Source of the DNA: Pseudeuparius sepicola
Taxonomy: Eukaryota; Arthropoda; Insecta; Coleoptera; Anthribidae
DNA: 64,000 nucleotides
Assembly: GCA_963920635.1 (NCBI GenBank)
Contig: OY987302.1
Span: 35,253,278 to 35,317,277 of the forward strand
Reading direction: 5' to 3'
This document shows positions 12,516 through 23,345 of this stretch, piece after piece (position 1 is the stretch's first letter; each line of letters begins with the position of its first letter). The translations under genes were made by a program, and so were the position numbers. Below the pieces are notes generated by a model. It was not told where the DNA came from. It did no database searches and saw only the letters and a list, made by a program, of their open reading frames with translations.

Positions 12516-12830
12516 GCAGACTTTTGCTCTCAATTTTAAAATTCAGAATTTTTTCTTGGAATTTTAAAATTCTTATTTTTTTCTCAAAATGTTGACTTTA
12601 GTCTCAATATTTAAGATTATTCTCAAAATTTTGACTTTTTCTCTGAATTTTAAAAGTCAGAATTTTTCTCTGAATTTTAAAATTCAGACTTTTTCTCAAA
12701 CAATCTCAACATTTTGAGAATAAAGTCAAAATGTTGAGAAAAAGTCTGAATTTTAAAATTCGGAGAAAAAGTGCAAATTTTGAGAAAAAACAAAATTTTA
12801 AGAAAGATCTAAACATTAAAAATTTTGAGA
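12516..12830. repeat. Self-complementary AT minisatellite (right arm)
   Basis: Irregular repeats of a roughly 25 bp palindromic unit (TTCTCTGAATTTTAAAATTC and its complement), first in one orientation and then in the other, around 12540-12790. A much shorter version is present in the left arm near 6400-6480. The expansion is specific to the right arm and coincides with loss of a family A terminus. Confidence 0.6.
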
Positions 12831-13150
12831 AAAAAATCTAAAAAAAATACAACGTGGCCCTTCCACGCTTCTGTAGATTCGACAAACGTGGGGCGCGTGC
12901 TATAGATAATAGTAAAGAGTGTAGAGAAGCAGCTGACATTGGAAAACATTAGGTATTTGCAGTGCAATAGGTACCTACAATAAGCTTTTAGTGACTCAAT
13001 TAGTGCATGCGTCAAATTATTATTATTATCTATTGCATGCGCCCCACGTTTTTTCAGTACGTGTTATACGAGTACTTACCTACCTATTAAAAAAATTATT
13101 TATTTTTTAGTTTTTTTATATACAATGTTTCCACAGATTGAGTTCACATA

Positions 13151-14518
13151 CAGTGTGTCCCAATTTGATACTGGACACCTCAGAACTATATGAAGGACAA
13201 GGATAACAAATGACCTCTATTTTTTATTGGTGGTCCCAAGGGGAGGTGGTGGTATTTGGATGGGGTAATTATTTCATGGCCTGCTATGATTTTTCAAAAT
13301 AGCTAATTTTCAAGAAACCCTATTAGGGATTTTTTACGACAAAAGAAAACTTGTTCAGAATGAAAAACTGAGTAGAATTGCAAAATTTCCAAAAGTCTAG
13401 GCCTACTTTGATTTTTAGCTGTTTCGCCTTTTTAGGGTTAGGGTATCGGGATTGTCCCGGGATTTTACCCGAAAAGTGTGGTCCCAGGATTTTCCTCATG
13501 GTCCCGAAACCTTAAAAGTCCCGAATTTTTTTTATTACATCATAAACACGCCACCAATTCCCCAGAAAACCTAAAAAAACTAGGGCAGGGGTCGTAGGGG
13601 ATTCACTGGTATTCATCTTTTTTAATATTATTACGATTCTAGGCCGTGAAGCCTTAGCCCTTGTAATACAATACCGTGTGGTTGTGTAGTGTGGTTAATC
13701 ATATATAGTTCTTTAATTAATACATAAAATTGTGGAATTATTAAAATTTTTAGATTTTACTGAAATAAGAATACTTACTTGTATACTTAGTCATACAATT
13801 AAATTAGTTGGAGTTGGAACTACATTAGTTGTGTGTTGTGTTTTTTAAGTAATCTCAGTTTTAATTTGCTATTTCATGTTTGGCATTTTGTAGGTAGGTA
13901 CTACCCACATCTAAATAAAAATATTTCATTTTTACAAATTGTTTCTTACAAAATTTGTTGTAGAGAAACAAAATTTTGATTTCGGGACTATTTTTGGGAC
14001 TTTCGGGACTAGTACCGGGACTTAAAATTTGGGACCAAAGTCCCGAATACATTTTCGGTCCCGGGATTTGGGAACCCTAGCCTTTTTCTCCCACCTTTTT
14101 CCTTGAAATGTGTCCTTTCTGGAGCTTTCACGTCAAAATATTATTAAGGAAAGTTGATCATCGTGAAAAAATAAAATTTTGTCGTGAAAGCTCCAGAAAG
14201 GACACTTCTAAGAAAAAAGTTGGAGATAAATCTAAAAATTAAAGTAGGCCTAGCCTTTTAAAATTTTGCGAGTCTACTTAGTTTTTTATTCTGAACAAGT
14301 TTTCTTAATAACATTTTGTCGTAGAAAAATTCTAATGGGGTTTCTTGAAAATTTGCTATTTTAAAAAATCATAGCAGGTAATGAAATAATTACCCCATCC
14401 AAATACCACCACCTATGTGATACTCTCCCTTGGTACTACCAATAAAAAATAGAGACCATTTGTTTTCTTTGCCCTTCATATATTTCTGAGGTGTCCAGTA
14501 TCAAATTGGGACACACTG
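13151..14518. mobile_element. Family A element (right arm copy)
   Basis: Inverted twin of 4682-6039 with TA at 13149-13150 and 14519-14520. It carries the same nested hAT-like MITE (13434-14079). Confidence 0.75.
13434..14079. mobile_element. hAT-like MITE (right arm copy)
   Basis: Inverted twin of 5100-5759. The duplicated 8-mer GCCTTTTT is at 13426-13433 and 14080-14087. The 5' end reads TAGGGTTAGGGTATCGGG, slightly different from the left-arm copy (an AGGGTT repeat unit gained or altered), which is further evidence of independent divergence. Confidence 0.7.
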
Positions 14519-14992
14519 TATAAGGTGTAAATAACAAAAAAAAATCTAGTTGAAATTTGAGCTTCTGGGATCAGCCCTGTTTGGTTTGAAACTAATTTGT
14601 GACATAATTTTACTTTCGAAAAATCACGCATGCCTTGGATGAAAAAACTAATTTTCCACATCAGCAAAATGTCCTTTTTGTAGGTTTTACGACAAAATGT
14701 TATTAAGGAAACTTGTTCAGAATGAAAAACTGAGTATGTTTGCGAAATTTCGAAAGTCTAGGCCTTTTTTGATTTTTTGTCATTTTCCCACTTTTTTAGA
14801 AAAGTGCACTTTGTGTAGCTTTCACATCAAAATGTTATATAAAGAAAACTTGTTCACAATGAAAAACTGGAGAGGTGTGAAAAAATTTAAAAACCTAGAC
14901 CTACTTTCATTTTTGTGCGTTTTAATTTTTTAGCAGAAAAAATCAAAGTCGACCTAGGCTTTTGAATTTTTTCACACCTATGCAGTTTCTTA

Positions 14993-15625
14993 TACCCCGA
15001 TTACTGTAAGAAGTCCCGATTTTGTCAGATGACAGTCTCCACAAAATCCCTAGTAATTTTCTGTTAACGATGGGTATAACAATGGTATATTATGTGTCTC
15101 ACCTAGTTAATGACGTCACTCATTGATTTATGATGTGAAAAGTTACCCAAGTGATACGAAAAAAGAACATAATAAAATAAAAACCCTATTGCAATCACGA
15201 TTATACCTCTACAAATAAAAATAACTATGACTACAACTCATTTTAATAATAATTTCAAACGCCATGGGAACACTTTCATTTTGGTATTTTGTTAAAATCA
15301 GCCACTTGTGCCAGCGTCTATGGGGCGGACTCAGGCAAATTTTGTTTCGGTGTTGTGAAAGTGGCAGTGAAGGTTTTCCAAATCGTTCAAAAGGGTTCAA
15401 ACTTTGGGCAGTGAAAATATTCGCGGGTATTGTACGTTTCATGAGTTTTACCGTTATCTGCGTTGTTCTTGTTCGTGTTATTAGTAGTTATTCATTGTGC
15501 AAATGGGCTCGCTACTGACCTGGACCTATGACCCGGTTGCATTTTTTGCTGCATTGATGCCAACTTAGGATGGCGAAATTACCATTTGACAGTCCCAGTA
15601 AGGACTTCTTAAAATAATTTTACTA
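14993..15625. mobile_element. 633 bp insertion present only in right arm
   Basis: The left arm has the empty site: complement of 'gtttcttagtaacattttga' at about 4200. The right arm has 'gtttctta' then 633 bp then 'tagtaaca', so TA is duplicated (14991-14992 and 15626-15627). The ends share an imperfect inverted motif around TAAGAAGTCC followed by TGTCA/TGACAGT. The interior has open frames on both strands but nothing recognisable. It inserted after the palindrome formed. Confidence 0.75.
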
Positions 15626-16030
15626 TAGTAACATTTTGATGTTGTTGCCAAAAAATGCCAAAAAATCGAAGTAGCCTAGACTTTCGAAATTTCGAAAACC
15701 TACCTACTCAGTTTTTCATTCTGAACAAGTTTCCTTAATAACATTTTGTCGTAAAATCTACAAAGAGGGCATTTTACTGATCTGATTATTTTTTTAATAA
15801 TTTCCAAGGCATACGGGATTTTTGGAAAAGTAAAATTATGTCACAAATTAGTTTTAACCCAAGCAGGGCAGGGGTGATCCCCAGAAGCTCAAATTTCAAC
15901 TCTTTTTTTATATTTACACCTTATGTGAACTCGATCCGTAGACACACTGTATGACAGATGTGTTACTTTTATTTTAAACCAAAGAACAGCATATTTTTTG
16001 TATAGGCATTATTTTTTAATAAATAATATA

Positions 16031-16188
16031 CAGTGCTATTCATAAAGTTTGCACCAAATAGGAAAAAAATTGTATTATTCAATTTTTTTGAAAACATGAT
16101 TTCGGGATATATTGGAGTATATTGCGCCTAAAGAGAGTCGTGACGACACAGCCCATGCCATTTGGTGCAAAGTTTATGAATAGCATTG
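16031..16188. mobile_element. 158 bp TA-flanked MITE (right arm copy)
   Basis: Inverted twin of 3649-3806, with TA at 16029-16030 and 16189-16190. Because it is present in both arms, the insertion predates the palindrome. Confidence 0.8.
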
Positions 16189-18540
16189 TATTTTCTGTGG
16201 ATTTTTATAATTTTTGTTTACCTATTTCAATCAGACTAAGCACAGTAGACAAAAAAGCTTTCGGAAAATTTCGCCCACCTCCCCCCCGCCCTTAAATGCT
16301 GGCTATGCCACTGTATTTACTTAAAATCTCAGGTTTTAATTTTTTCTCTGCATTAATGTTGCAGTAAACTATGTTGAGAGATTTTATATTTCGTGCAAAA
16401 TCCAAGTGGAACGCTAAAACTTTACTACAGATAAAAAAGTGGGGGTTAAGGTTAGGGCAAATTGGACTTTTTTTATTAAACAACCTTCCTAAAATACTCC
16501 AAGCACTACGCAGTTCCATTTTTTAAACATATTTACGGAACACCCTGTAAAACTAGCAGTCAACAAGTTATTGTTTGTTATTTATGCTTGAAACATTTAT
16601 CATGGTTCTTCACTGCAAACATAAATTTGTACAGGGTGTCCCAAAAACATATCGACAAACTTTAAGGGATGGAAAGGGGACATGGAAACAAACCTTTTTT
16701 GTTTAATTAACACGCAAATGAGCCGTTTGGACGGAACAAAGGAAAAATTGTTTTGGTGGGTTATATTCATTTCAGTGATAAATAATTAACATCATTTCAC
16801 AAAAAATGTGCATGAGGACTTTATTTCATTGATAAATAAAAGTAAATGATGGTGCAGCTTTTCATAATTAAGCATACGTTACAATTTGCTGTAGCATAAG
16901 CAACGTGGATATCAGTAAGTTCTTCAAATGATAAATTATCTACCATTTTCAATACAAATTTTGAATTAAAAATCAATAGAATCAATGTTCTGATGCTAAC
17001 TAAATAAGTCATAATACTATACGGTCTTAAAATTGACAGCTTTGGAATGTTTATTGTGATAATTTTTTCTCTGAGCAAAAAGCGTAGTTGAAACAAAAAA
17101 TGTTGAACGAAATACACTGGTGTCCAACTAAATCGATAATTAATTTAGTTATAATATGGGTATGATCTAAAACATGTTATTGTTCTATAAATGACAAAGA
17201 GTGAAAAAAATTTAGAACAGTATCAAAACCATTGGAAAAGGAAGAAAATATAGCAAAAATAACAGAAAAAATAATTTAAGGGCGATTTGAGGTACGGGGG
17301 TTGCAGGGGGTGATTTTTTAAGGGTAAAAACGGTTTTTCACGATTTCCAGCAAAACTGCAACTCCTATCGAAAAAAGTTAATGGGCAAAGTTGTAGGCAA
17401 TAAAAAGATCTACAACTTTTGTATTTGACTTTTTTCACGTAACCTCAAAATATCCGCGAAAAATTGTAATAACCGATTTTTTGCTTTTTAATTTTTATCT
17501 CTCACAAAAAAAAAATTCCATGAAAAAATCCAGGTCCGTCTTTAAAAAAATTAAGTTGAAGATGGTTTCTCAAAAAACGAAATGTTGTAGAACAAATCTA
17601 AAAACGCCATCTTAAAGCCCGTTAAAAAGTGACATAATAAAGTGTTTTTCTTTTTTCCTATCCTAACTTCAGAAAAAAATAAAATGGAAAATGCAAAATT
17701 TCACTTTTTTCAAAATAACTCAAAAACGAAAAGAGATATTAGAAATCTGTTTTGTCATTTTATTGACCTCAAAATTGCGCAACTTTTTCCCCATTTAACC
17801 GTTGTTCTATCTCTCCGTTTGCAAGATCCCCATTCTTATCCGGGACACATTGTATATCGATTTGCAATTTCTTGGTTTAACAATATAACATGGAATCTTA
17901 AATTTTTCAAGTACCTAATTAAAGTGTAAATTTCAATAAATAGCGCAAAATTTTAAACAATGATTAAAAAAAAATTTTCGAAATCGATTTTTTTCGTTTT
18001 TTGCATTTTCTGAGAAAATGTTCCATAGTGATGTATATTTTTCTACACCATCAGAAAGTAGAGGTTTTAGCGAACAAAAAGCGTACAGACTTTTTTTTAA
18101 AAAGCAGGTTTTTTACGTGGGCATTTTCGATTGAAAATAAGGTTACTTTTTCGGTTTAAAATAAAAAAAAGGGGTAAAAATAAATATTTTGATTAGAAAA
18201 AATTACAGCGTATTCGGGACATAAGAAGGTAAGTTTCCACTAAATTTTTTGTAAATTTTTTTTTGCGGGAGATAAAAATTAAAAACCAAAAAATCGGTTA
18301 TTACAATTTTTCGCGGATATTTTGAGGTTACGTGAAAAAAGTGTAAATACAAAAGTTGTAGATCTTTTTATTGCCTACAACTTTGCCGTTTAACTTTTTT
18401 CAATAGGAGTTGCAGTTTTGCCGGAAAACGTGATAAACCTACAACCCCCGCACCTCAAATCGCCCTTAATTTTTTTTTCTGTTATTTTTGCTATATTTTC
18501 TTTCTTTTCCAATGGGTGTCATTCTGTTCTAGATTTTTTT

Positions 18541-18655
18541 GTTCTCAAAAATTATCTACCCTGGCCTATCATATTTGTTAAGTTTTTCGTTTAATAAAAA
18601 TATAAGTTTTCTAAAATTCTGAAAATAATGACACTAGCCTGGTTTCCACGATTGG
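18541..18655. other. Right-arm-only stretch of ~110-130 bp
   Basis: Sequence from 'gttctcaaaaattatc' to 'gacactagcctgg' lies between matched arm sequences. The left arm joins 'cgtggaaaccag' directly to 'aacaaaaaaatctagaac' near 1321-1345. It is either an insertion on the right or a deletion on the left; no terminal repeat or clear duplication is visible. Confidence 0.6.
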
Positions 18656-19302
18656 AAGAAGGAAACGTATTCGTATTTATTTTTGATAAACGCTGTTTCA
18701 TCATTCCAATTTAAAAACAAAAAAAGTATGCTGTAAGACTATTTGTGGTCATCATAACGCGCCATGCTGCAACAGTACTGTTGTACAGGAGAGGAAGTCG
18801 TCCAGATCGAGCAGGGTTAGGTATATCTCAAGAAATGCTTCCATTCCAGGCAAGAAAACCAACCAGCAATATTACGTAAGTGGTACCTTTTTAATGTTAC
18901 TGTTTCTGCAATTTTATTGTTTATTCCTCATCGCTTTGTCTGGTTCATTTCTCATATAAGTACTCAACTTTGAGCTTACAGTTTACAAAGTAAATCACAA
19001 CAAAAGCTATCGTTAGGCAACAGGTTTATTAAACAAAAAAAAAATAGCTTTCATTATTCATTGTTATTTTTGACTCATCCTGTAGATCAATGTTGCCTCA
19101 TTTAAATGTAATACATTTTTTATACAGCACGCCAATAAGCATTCATGAAGTAAAGGAGACAAACAAATTTTGACAATTTAACAGTGTGGATGAAATATAC
19201 TTAGAAATGAATGTTTTTATAATATCGCCAATAATGTGGGTTGGTTAATTATATCTAAAAAAATAAGGAAAAATTAATAAAAAAAATATATTCCATTATT
19301 GC

Positions 19303-19975
19303 TTGAAAACATTACACTATGTAACACAAATGAAACATCCATTGAATTTTTTAATTTGTTTTTTTTGCCACCAAACTGGTTAAAAGACAACTTTTTCAAG
19401 TTCCCTGGAAAATTAATAAATTTTTAACAGTAACTGAACGAAACTTTGAACGTGTAACTCAAAAAATAACTTCAACAAATTTGTTTTCTGAGGTTTCAGA
19501 GAATAAATCTTCCTCCTTTCTCAAAGATCATGTTAGGTCAAAGTGAAATGACAGATTAATAAATTTCAGGTTAAAATGTCATGACAACAGAAACAACAGC
19601 CTTCCCACCTGTCTGATATTGTACCCTGTGTTCTATCTTATTATCTATACTAACTTCTCTTTGAATAAGTGGCAATTATATTTTACCGAATTCCACTCAA
19701 CATTCAGCAACACAATTGTCCGAAGTTGCATGAATTTGCTATCAAACTACAAATCACGTGGCCACATCGCAGTCACATTGGCAATTGAGAAATGGAATGT
19801 GAAAAAAAAATACGGTGCCGAATGAACACCTGCTGTTATTCTACGTAATATAATACGCTCGTTAGGCCGCTACTACGATTCTTTTATACAGCGCCAGAAG
19901 GACCTAAGCCGTGATTTTTATATTCACCGTGTTTATAAGAGTATTTTGAAGCGCCGCATAGCGGTCAAGTCCTGA
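19303..19975 (+). pseudogene. Unrecognised broken coding-like tail, right arm
   Basis: Plus-strand twin of the coding-like sequence at 1-673. It carries the same peptides (IAVTLAIEKW, then SRDFYIHRVYKSILKRR) and ends with a stop at 19973-19975, which is exactly where the measurable palindrome pairing stops in this window. A G-to-T change makes a TGA near 19545, where the left arm stays open, so this copy is more damaged. An in-frame TGA after KKKYGAE is shared by both arms and so predates the duplication. Function unknown. Confidence 0.35.
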
Positions 19976-20116
19976 ACTGTGGTTTGTACATTTTGTCAAT
20001 TTCGGCGTCATTCAGCGTCCTCCCAAATTTATGTCCAAACGATATGTTGGTGTTGGTCACCCGGCACCCGTATATCGGACGCTGGGTGACATCTACACTC
20101 ACAATCTTACGATCTT
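19976..20116. other. Flank of palindrome, nothing recognised
   Basis: Unique-looking sequence following the last paired base. It includes short 'cgtatatcggacgctgggtgac' and 'cggcgtcattcagcgtcc' stretches. No gene or repeat was recognised. Confidence 0.4.
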
Positions 20117-20149
20117 ACATATATATATATATATATTATATTACGATCT

Positions 20150-20199
<50 letters not shown>

Positions 20200-20235
20200 A
20201 GATCGTAATATAATATATATATATATATATATATA
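20117..20235. repeat. AT-rich cruciform-forming tract
   Basis: Alternating TA runs are arranged as a large inverted repeat: the block ATTACGATCTTACATATAT on the left and ATATATGTAAGATCGTAAT on the right, around a central run of TA dinucleotides near 20180. Long AT-rich palindromes of this kind extrude as cruciforms and are known rearrangement hotspots in other genomes. The small open frames here are artefacts of the YIYIYI repeat. Confidence 0.85.
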
Positions 20236-22289
20236 TAGATTCGACCACCATACCTTGTGACATCAAAACGTAAAAATCTCACCGGAGCTGTGACATCCAT
20301 CGACGCTGTGAGATCCAAAATCGGATGCCACAACGTTTTCCAATGCTAATCGTGTTATAATGTTTGTAGAATCGTACCCTACGAATTCTGGCCGGATGTC
20401 AAAAATGCGTTGTTGTAAAAATTTTGTATATTTTTAGTTCTGGTGTATATATACCAGGTGGCGCGCGAGTTGCGCGGTTTTGTATATTAAATATACTCTG
20501 GATAATTTTACTCCATCGACTCGTGACATCCAGAACGTTTCTGGTGTATATTAGTTCTTACACGTTAGATTAAGTGGCATCCGAAATTTGACAACACCGC
20601 AAGAATAGCGGTCGCATCGCGTTATTTTCCTATCGCTTCTGATGTTCTAAAGAACGGCACGCGGCTTAGGCAATAAACTCGGGCAGTGCGGTCATGAAGG
20701 TGACTGGTGATTTTTGTGCGTTATGATCAGTGGACCAGGGGGGGGGGGCTTGGGGCTTTAGCCCCCCCTTCCAAAGATCTGCCGCGTAGTATTTATTTCT
20801 AAATAAAATTAATTTTAAAACAATAGTTTTGCCGTAAATATTACCGAACGATTTTTTAAAATAATTAGCCTCCACTCCAACTTTAAATTCTGGTTACTGG
20901 TTATGATATATGATAAAAGTTTTTAGTAGATATTTCTAATAGTGCTTTTGCTCTTTTGTGTTGAATCAGCAACGGCCTTTTTCGGAGGTAATCAATATGA
21001 ATAATTTATAAATTTTAAAAACTCAATATAACTGGCTTTGAATCAGAGTATTAGTATTCTGTAGCTTTCAGTTTACCTCTGTTTAAAGGAATTTGTAAAA
21101 TACAAAATTTGTATTGCCCAATCGAATAGAACACACAAAAATTGTTTTATCTGTACTAATACTATAAAGAGAAAATATTTGTATTTTTGTTTGTAATGAA
21201 TAAACTCAATAACTACTAGACCGATATTAAAAATTCTTTCACTAATAGAATGCTACATTACCACTCAGTAACATAGGCTATATTGTTAATCGAGTTAAAT
21301 TAGGCATCCCTACGAAAACTCCAATAATGTAACCCAAGATGTAAAAAGTTTACAAATGTTTGCCCGTGGGAAGCCGAGAAGGGCCGCTAGTTTTTTTTTT
21401 AAGAAAAATGACAACAATAAATCTAGTCCTATTTTCTCTTAGTTTACTCAGAATATATTAATGAAAAAATCATTAGAGAAAAAAGTTTTACGAAAACTGA
21501 AGCTAAAATTTTTAGAAAAATTGGGAAAACAACATACCTAACGTCTAATTCTTTTAATAGAAAATACCTTTAGAAAATTTATCTCCGAAGAAACCATTGG
21601 AGCCTATTTCAGGTTGTAATTTCGATGAAATTCATTTAGACAAGTTGAAAAATATATATTGTAATGGTACCTAAGTCTCTATAAAATAAGTAATATTTTC
21701 TTAGTTCAAATTAAGCTATATCTAGAGGACTTTGGGAAATAAGTACTACCAAGGAGACCATATATTAAAAATGCCTTTTATCAATAATTCTTAAGTATCT
21801 TTGGCGCAAGATCATACCCATGTAAATAAAATTGTATACAGGGGGTCCTAATTATGCATTTTTCTCCAGCCGATGCCGGTGGGCAAGCCCGTAGCGGCCC
21901 GAGCATTCGAATCTAGGCAAGCCATACGTCTGCGACAAGAGCTAACGCGCCCGAGCTGCGCGAAGATATAAACGTAGGTTACTCATATGTTCGGCCTTTA
22001 ATTATTATTGTGGTGGGCGAGCCCAGCCGACCCAGCGGCGAGCGTCCCGAAACAGCGACCGAACGAGGCCGTCCGCGTCTGTTATTTAATTTACATATAG
22101 GTTAAATCAAGTCGTGAAAATTCAGAAAAAATGAATCCATGTTGCATATCTTCAAAAATAACAGGTAGTATTTTAAGCGCAGAAATGATCGAAAATAGAA
22201 TAAGCAATGAAAAAAATTATAAGTGCACTTCAAACGAAAAATAATGCATAATGAATAATGATAATAATAGTGGAAATGTAGCGTCCTCA
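20236..22289. other. No gene; GC island and orphan repeat ends
   Basis: I see no supportable gene. The stretch holds scattered GTGACATCC motifs (20240-20610), a poly-G/poly-C hairpin at about 20736-20769 (ggggggggcttggggctttagccccccc), an orphan CAGGGGGTCCTAATTA end near 21839, and a GC-rich island at about 21870-22075 standing out from AT-rich surroundings (contains 'cggtgggcaagcccgtagcg' and 'ggcgagcgtcccgaaac'). The island could be a retroposon fragment or a promoter-type CpG island; I cannot decide which. Confidence 0.4.
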
Positions 22290-22490
22290 CTATTTGAGTT
22301 GATGGGCAAAATATCAGGTTGAGGACAAAAGCAACAATATCTGTTTTTTTTTAGAAAGTGCCGACGTTTCGACGTATATTTTTCGTCTTCTTCAGGGCTA
22401 AAAATATATACAATGCTGACTATAGTGTAATGTATGACACAACAATAAATTACATAAACATATAACAACTATGTATATAGGTACGCTTGG
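22290..22490 (-). mobile_element. Penelope-like terminal repeat, inverted left copy
   Basis: The minus-strand sequence is homologous to 28722-28905 on the plus strand. It contains 'aactttccaagcgtaccta', the CTGAAGAAGACG...GAAACGTCGG motif typical of Penelope-like elements, and 'cctgatattttgcccatcaa'. Penelope-like elements commonly have terminal repeats in inverted as well as direct arrangement. I read this as the left, inverted pLTR of the element whose coding fragments lie at 24410-28262. Both outer ends abut short ATAAT runs. Confidence 0.75.
22360..22398 (-). ncRNA. Hammerhead-like ribozyme motif, intact copy
   Basis: Read on the minus strand: GCC (stem I), CTGAAGA (conserved CUGANGA core), an unpaired A, GACG...CGTC (perfect stem II with loop aaaaatata), GAAA, then CGTC followed by GGC that closes stem I. 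The ACGT inside GAAACGTC is self-complementary, matching the very short stem III proposed to work by dimerisation in hammerheads of Penelope-like elements. Expected cleavage is after the C of GTC. The motif is seen directly; catalytic activity is inferred. Confidence 0.6.
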
Positions 22491-22504
22491 AAAGTTGGAA
22501 TTTT

Positions 22505-23345
22505 TCGTATTACAGTTTTTGTCGAAACAAAAACGCTTAAACTTTGGCGTACAATGTGTGGTATCATTGAGTAAAGGAATAAAATTATTCCTTTACTCAA
22601 TGGTGGTATGGATTCTTGGGAAGAAAATATATGGGAAGCCAGTTGTCGTTTACTGAAGTCCATCCATAAGATCCAGGATCTTCAAGTTGTGACTTCGCAA
22701 CATTACTTGAATATTTTTAACTGCTACGGGCACCTGCAACTGACAATAATTAAACAATCCAATATATAATTTCAAACTAGTAATACCTCAAAAAATGTTG
22801 ATAAAAAGCACAATCAGTAGGGGGAAGATCGAAGAAGGTTTATTAGATTTGGTGGCCATTGCGTTTAGTGACTATGGCCACATTTTTATGTTTACAGCTC
22901 TTTGTTTTTGCGTGATTTTAAAAAGTCACGAAACGTATGCACCTATCTACTACTATGCACGTTAAAATCTAAAATCTATAAAATAAATAAACATTTCATT
23001 TCCATAAACAAAATTGTACAAAAATTCTTACGAATTTTCCCCTACTAACATTTTTTGAGGTATTACAAGTTTGAAATTATATATTATATAATCAACATTT
23101 TTTGAGGTATTACAAGTTTGAAATTATATATTGGATTATCTCACTATTGGCAATTGCAGCTGCACGTACAGTTAAAAAGATGGTATTCAAGTAACGTTGC
23201 GAAGTTGCAACTTGAAGATCCTTTATCTTATGGATATAGACTTCAGTAAATGACAATTGAATTCGCATATTTTCATCTCAAGAATCCATACCAAACATTG
23301 TACGCCAAAGCTTAAGCCTTTTTGTTCCGACAAAAAGTGTAATGC
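22505..23345. repeat. ~840 bp foldback inside the Penelope-like region
   Basis: 22505-22800 is inverted at 23095-23345: 'gcgtacaatgtgtggta' against 'accaaacattgtacgcc', 'ggatcttcaagttg' against 'caacttgaagatcc', and 'cctcaaaaaatgttgat' against 'atcaacattttttgagg'. The right arm has an additional tandem copy of about 55 bp of 'acattttttgaggtattaca' (23047-23150). A smaller palindrome (gagtaaaggaataaaattat with its complement) lies at about 22568-22606. The loop (22800-23040) shows no gene. Confidence 0.75.

Larger units (their letters stand above)
13123..15949. mobile_element. Family C long-TIR element, right arm copy
   Basis: Inverted twin of 3888-6067, bounded by TA at 13121-13122 and 15950-15951. 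It contains the same nested family A element (13151-14518) and additionally the right-arm-only 633 bp insertion at 14993-15625. Confidence 0.7.
10520..19975. repeat. Right arm of ~20 kb imperfect palindrome
   Basis: Inverted copy of 1-8722. It is about 0.7 kb longer, mainly because of a 633 bp insertion at 14993-15625 and an extra stretch of roughly 110-130 bp near 18541-18655. Its last paired bases are the 'cctga' at 19971-19975, which pair with the first bases of the window. Point differences are scattered along the arm (for example a TGA codon near 19545 where the left arm reads GGA). The arms are therefore separate, diverged sequences rather than one read folded back. Confidence 0.95.

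Noticed and set aside
15209..15518. Two overlapping frames in the right-arm insertion
   Set aside because: Opposite-strand frames of similar length, no motif, and inside a short TA-flanked element.
1..19975. Palindrome as a sequencing or assembly mirror artefact
   Set aside because: The arms differ by a 633 bp insertion with target duplication, a ~115 bp indel, a replaced block and many substitutions, which a folded read would not show. Assembly error cannot be fully excluded without reads.
20136..20333. Frames rich in YIYIYI
   Set aside because: Translations of the TA microsatellite only.
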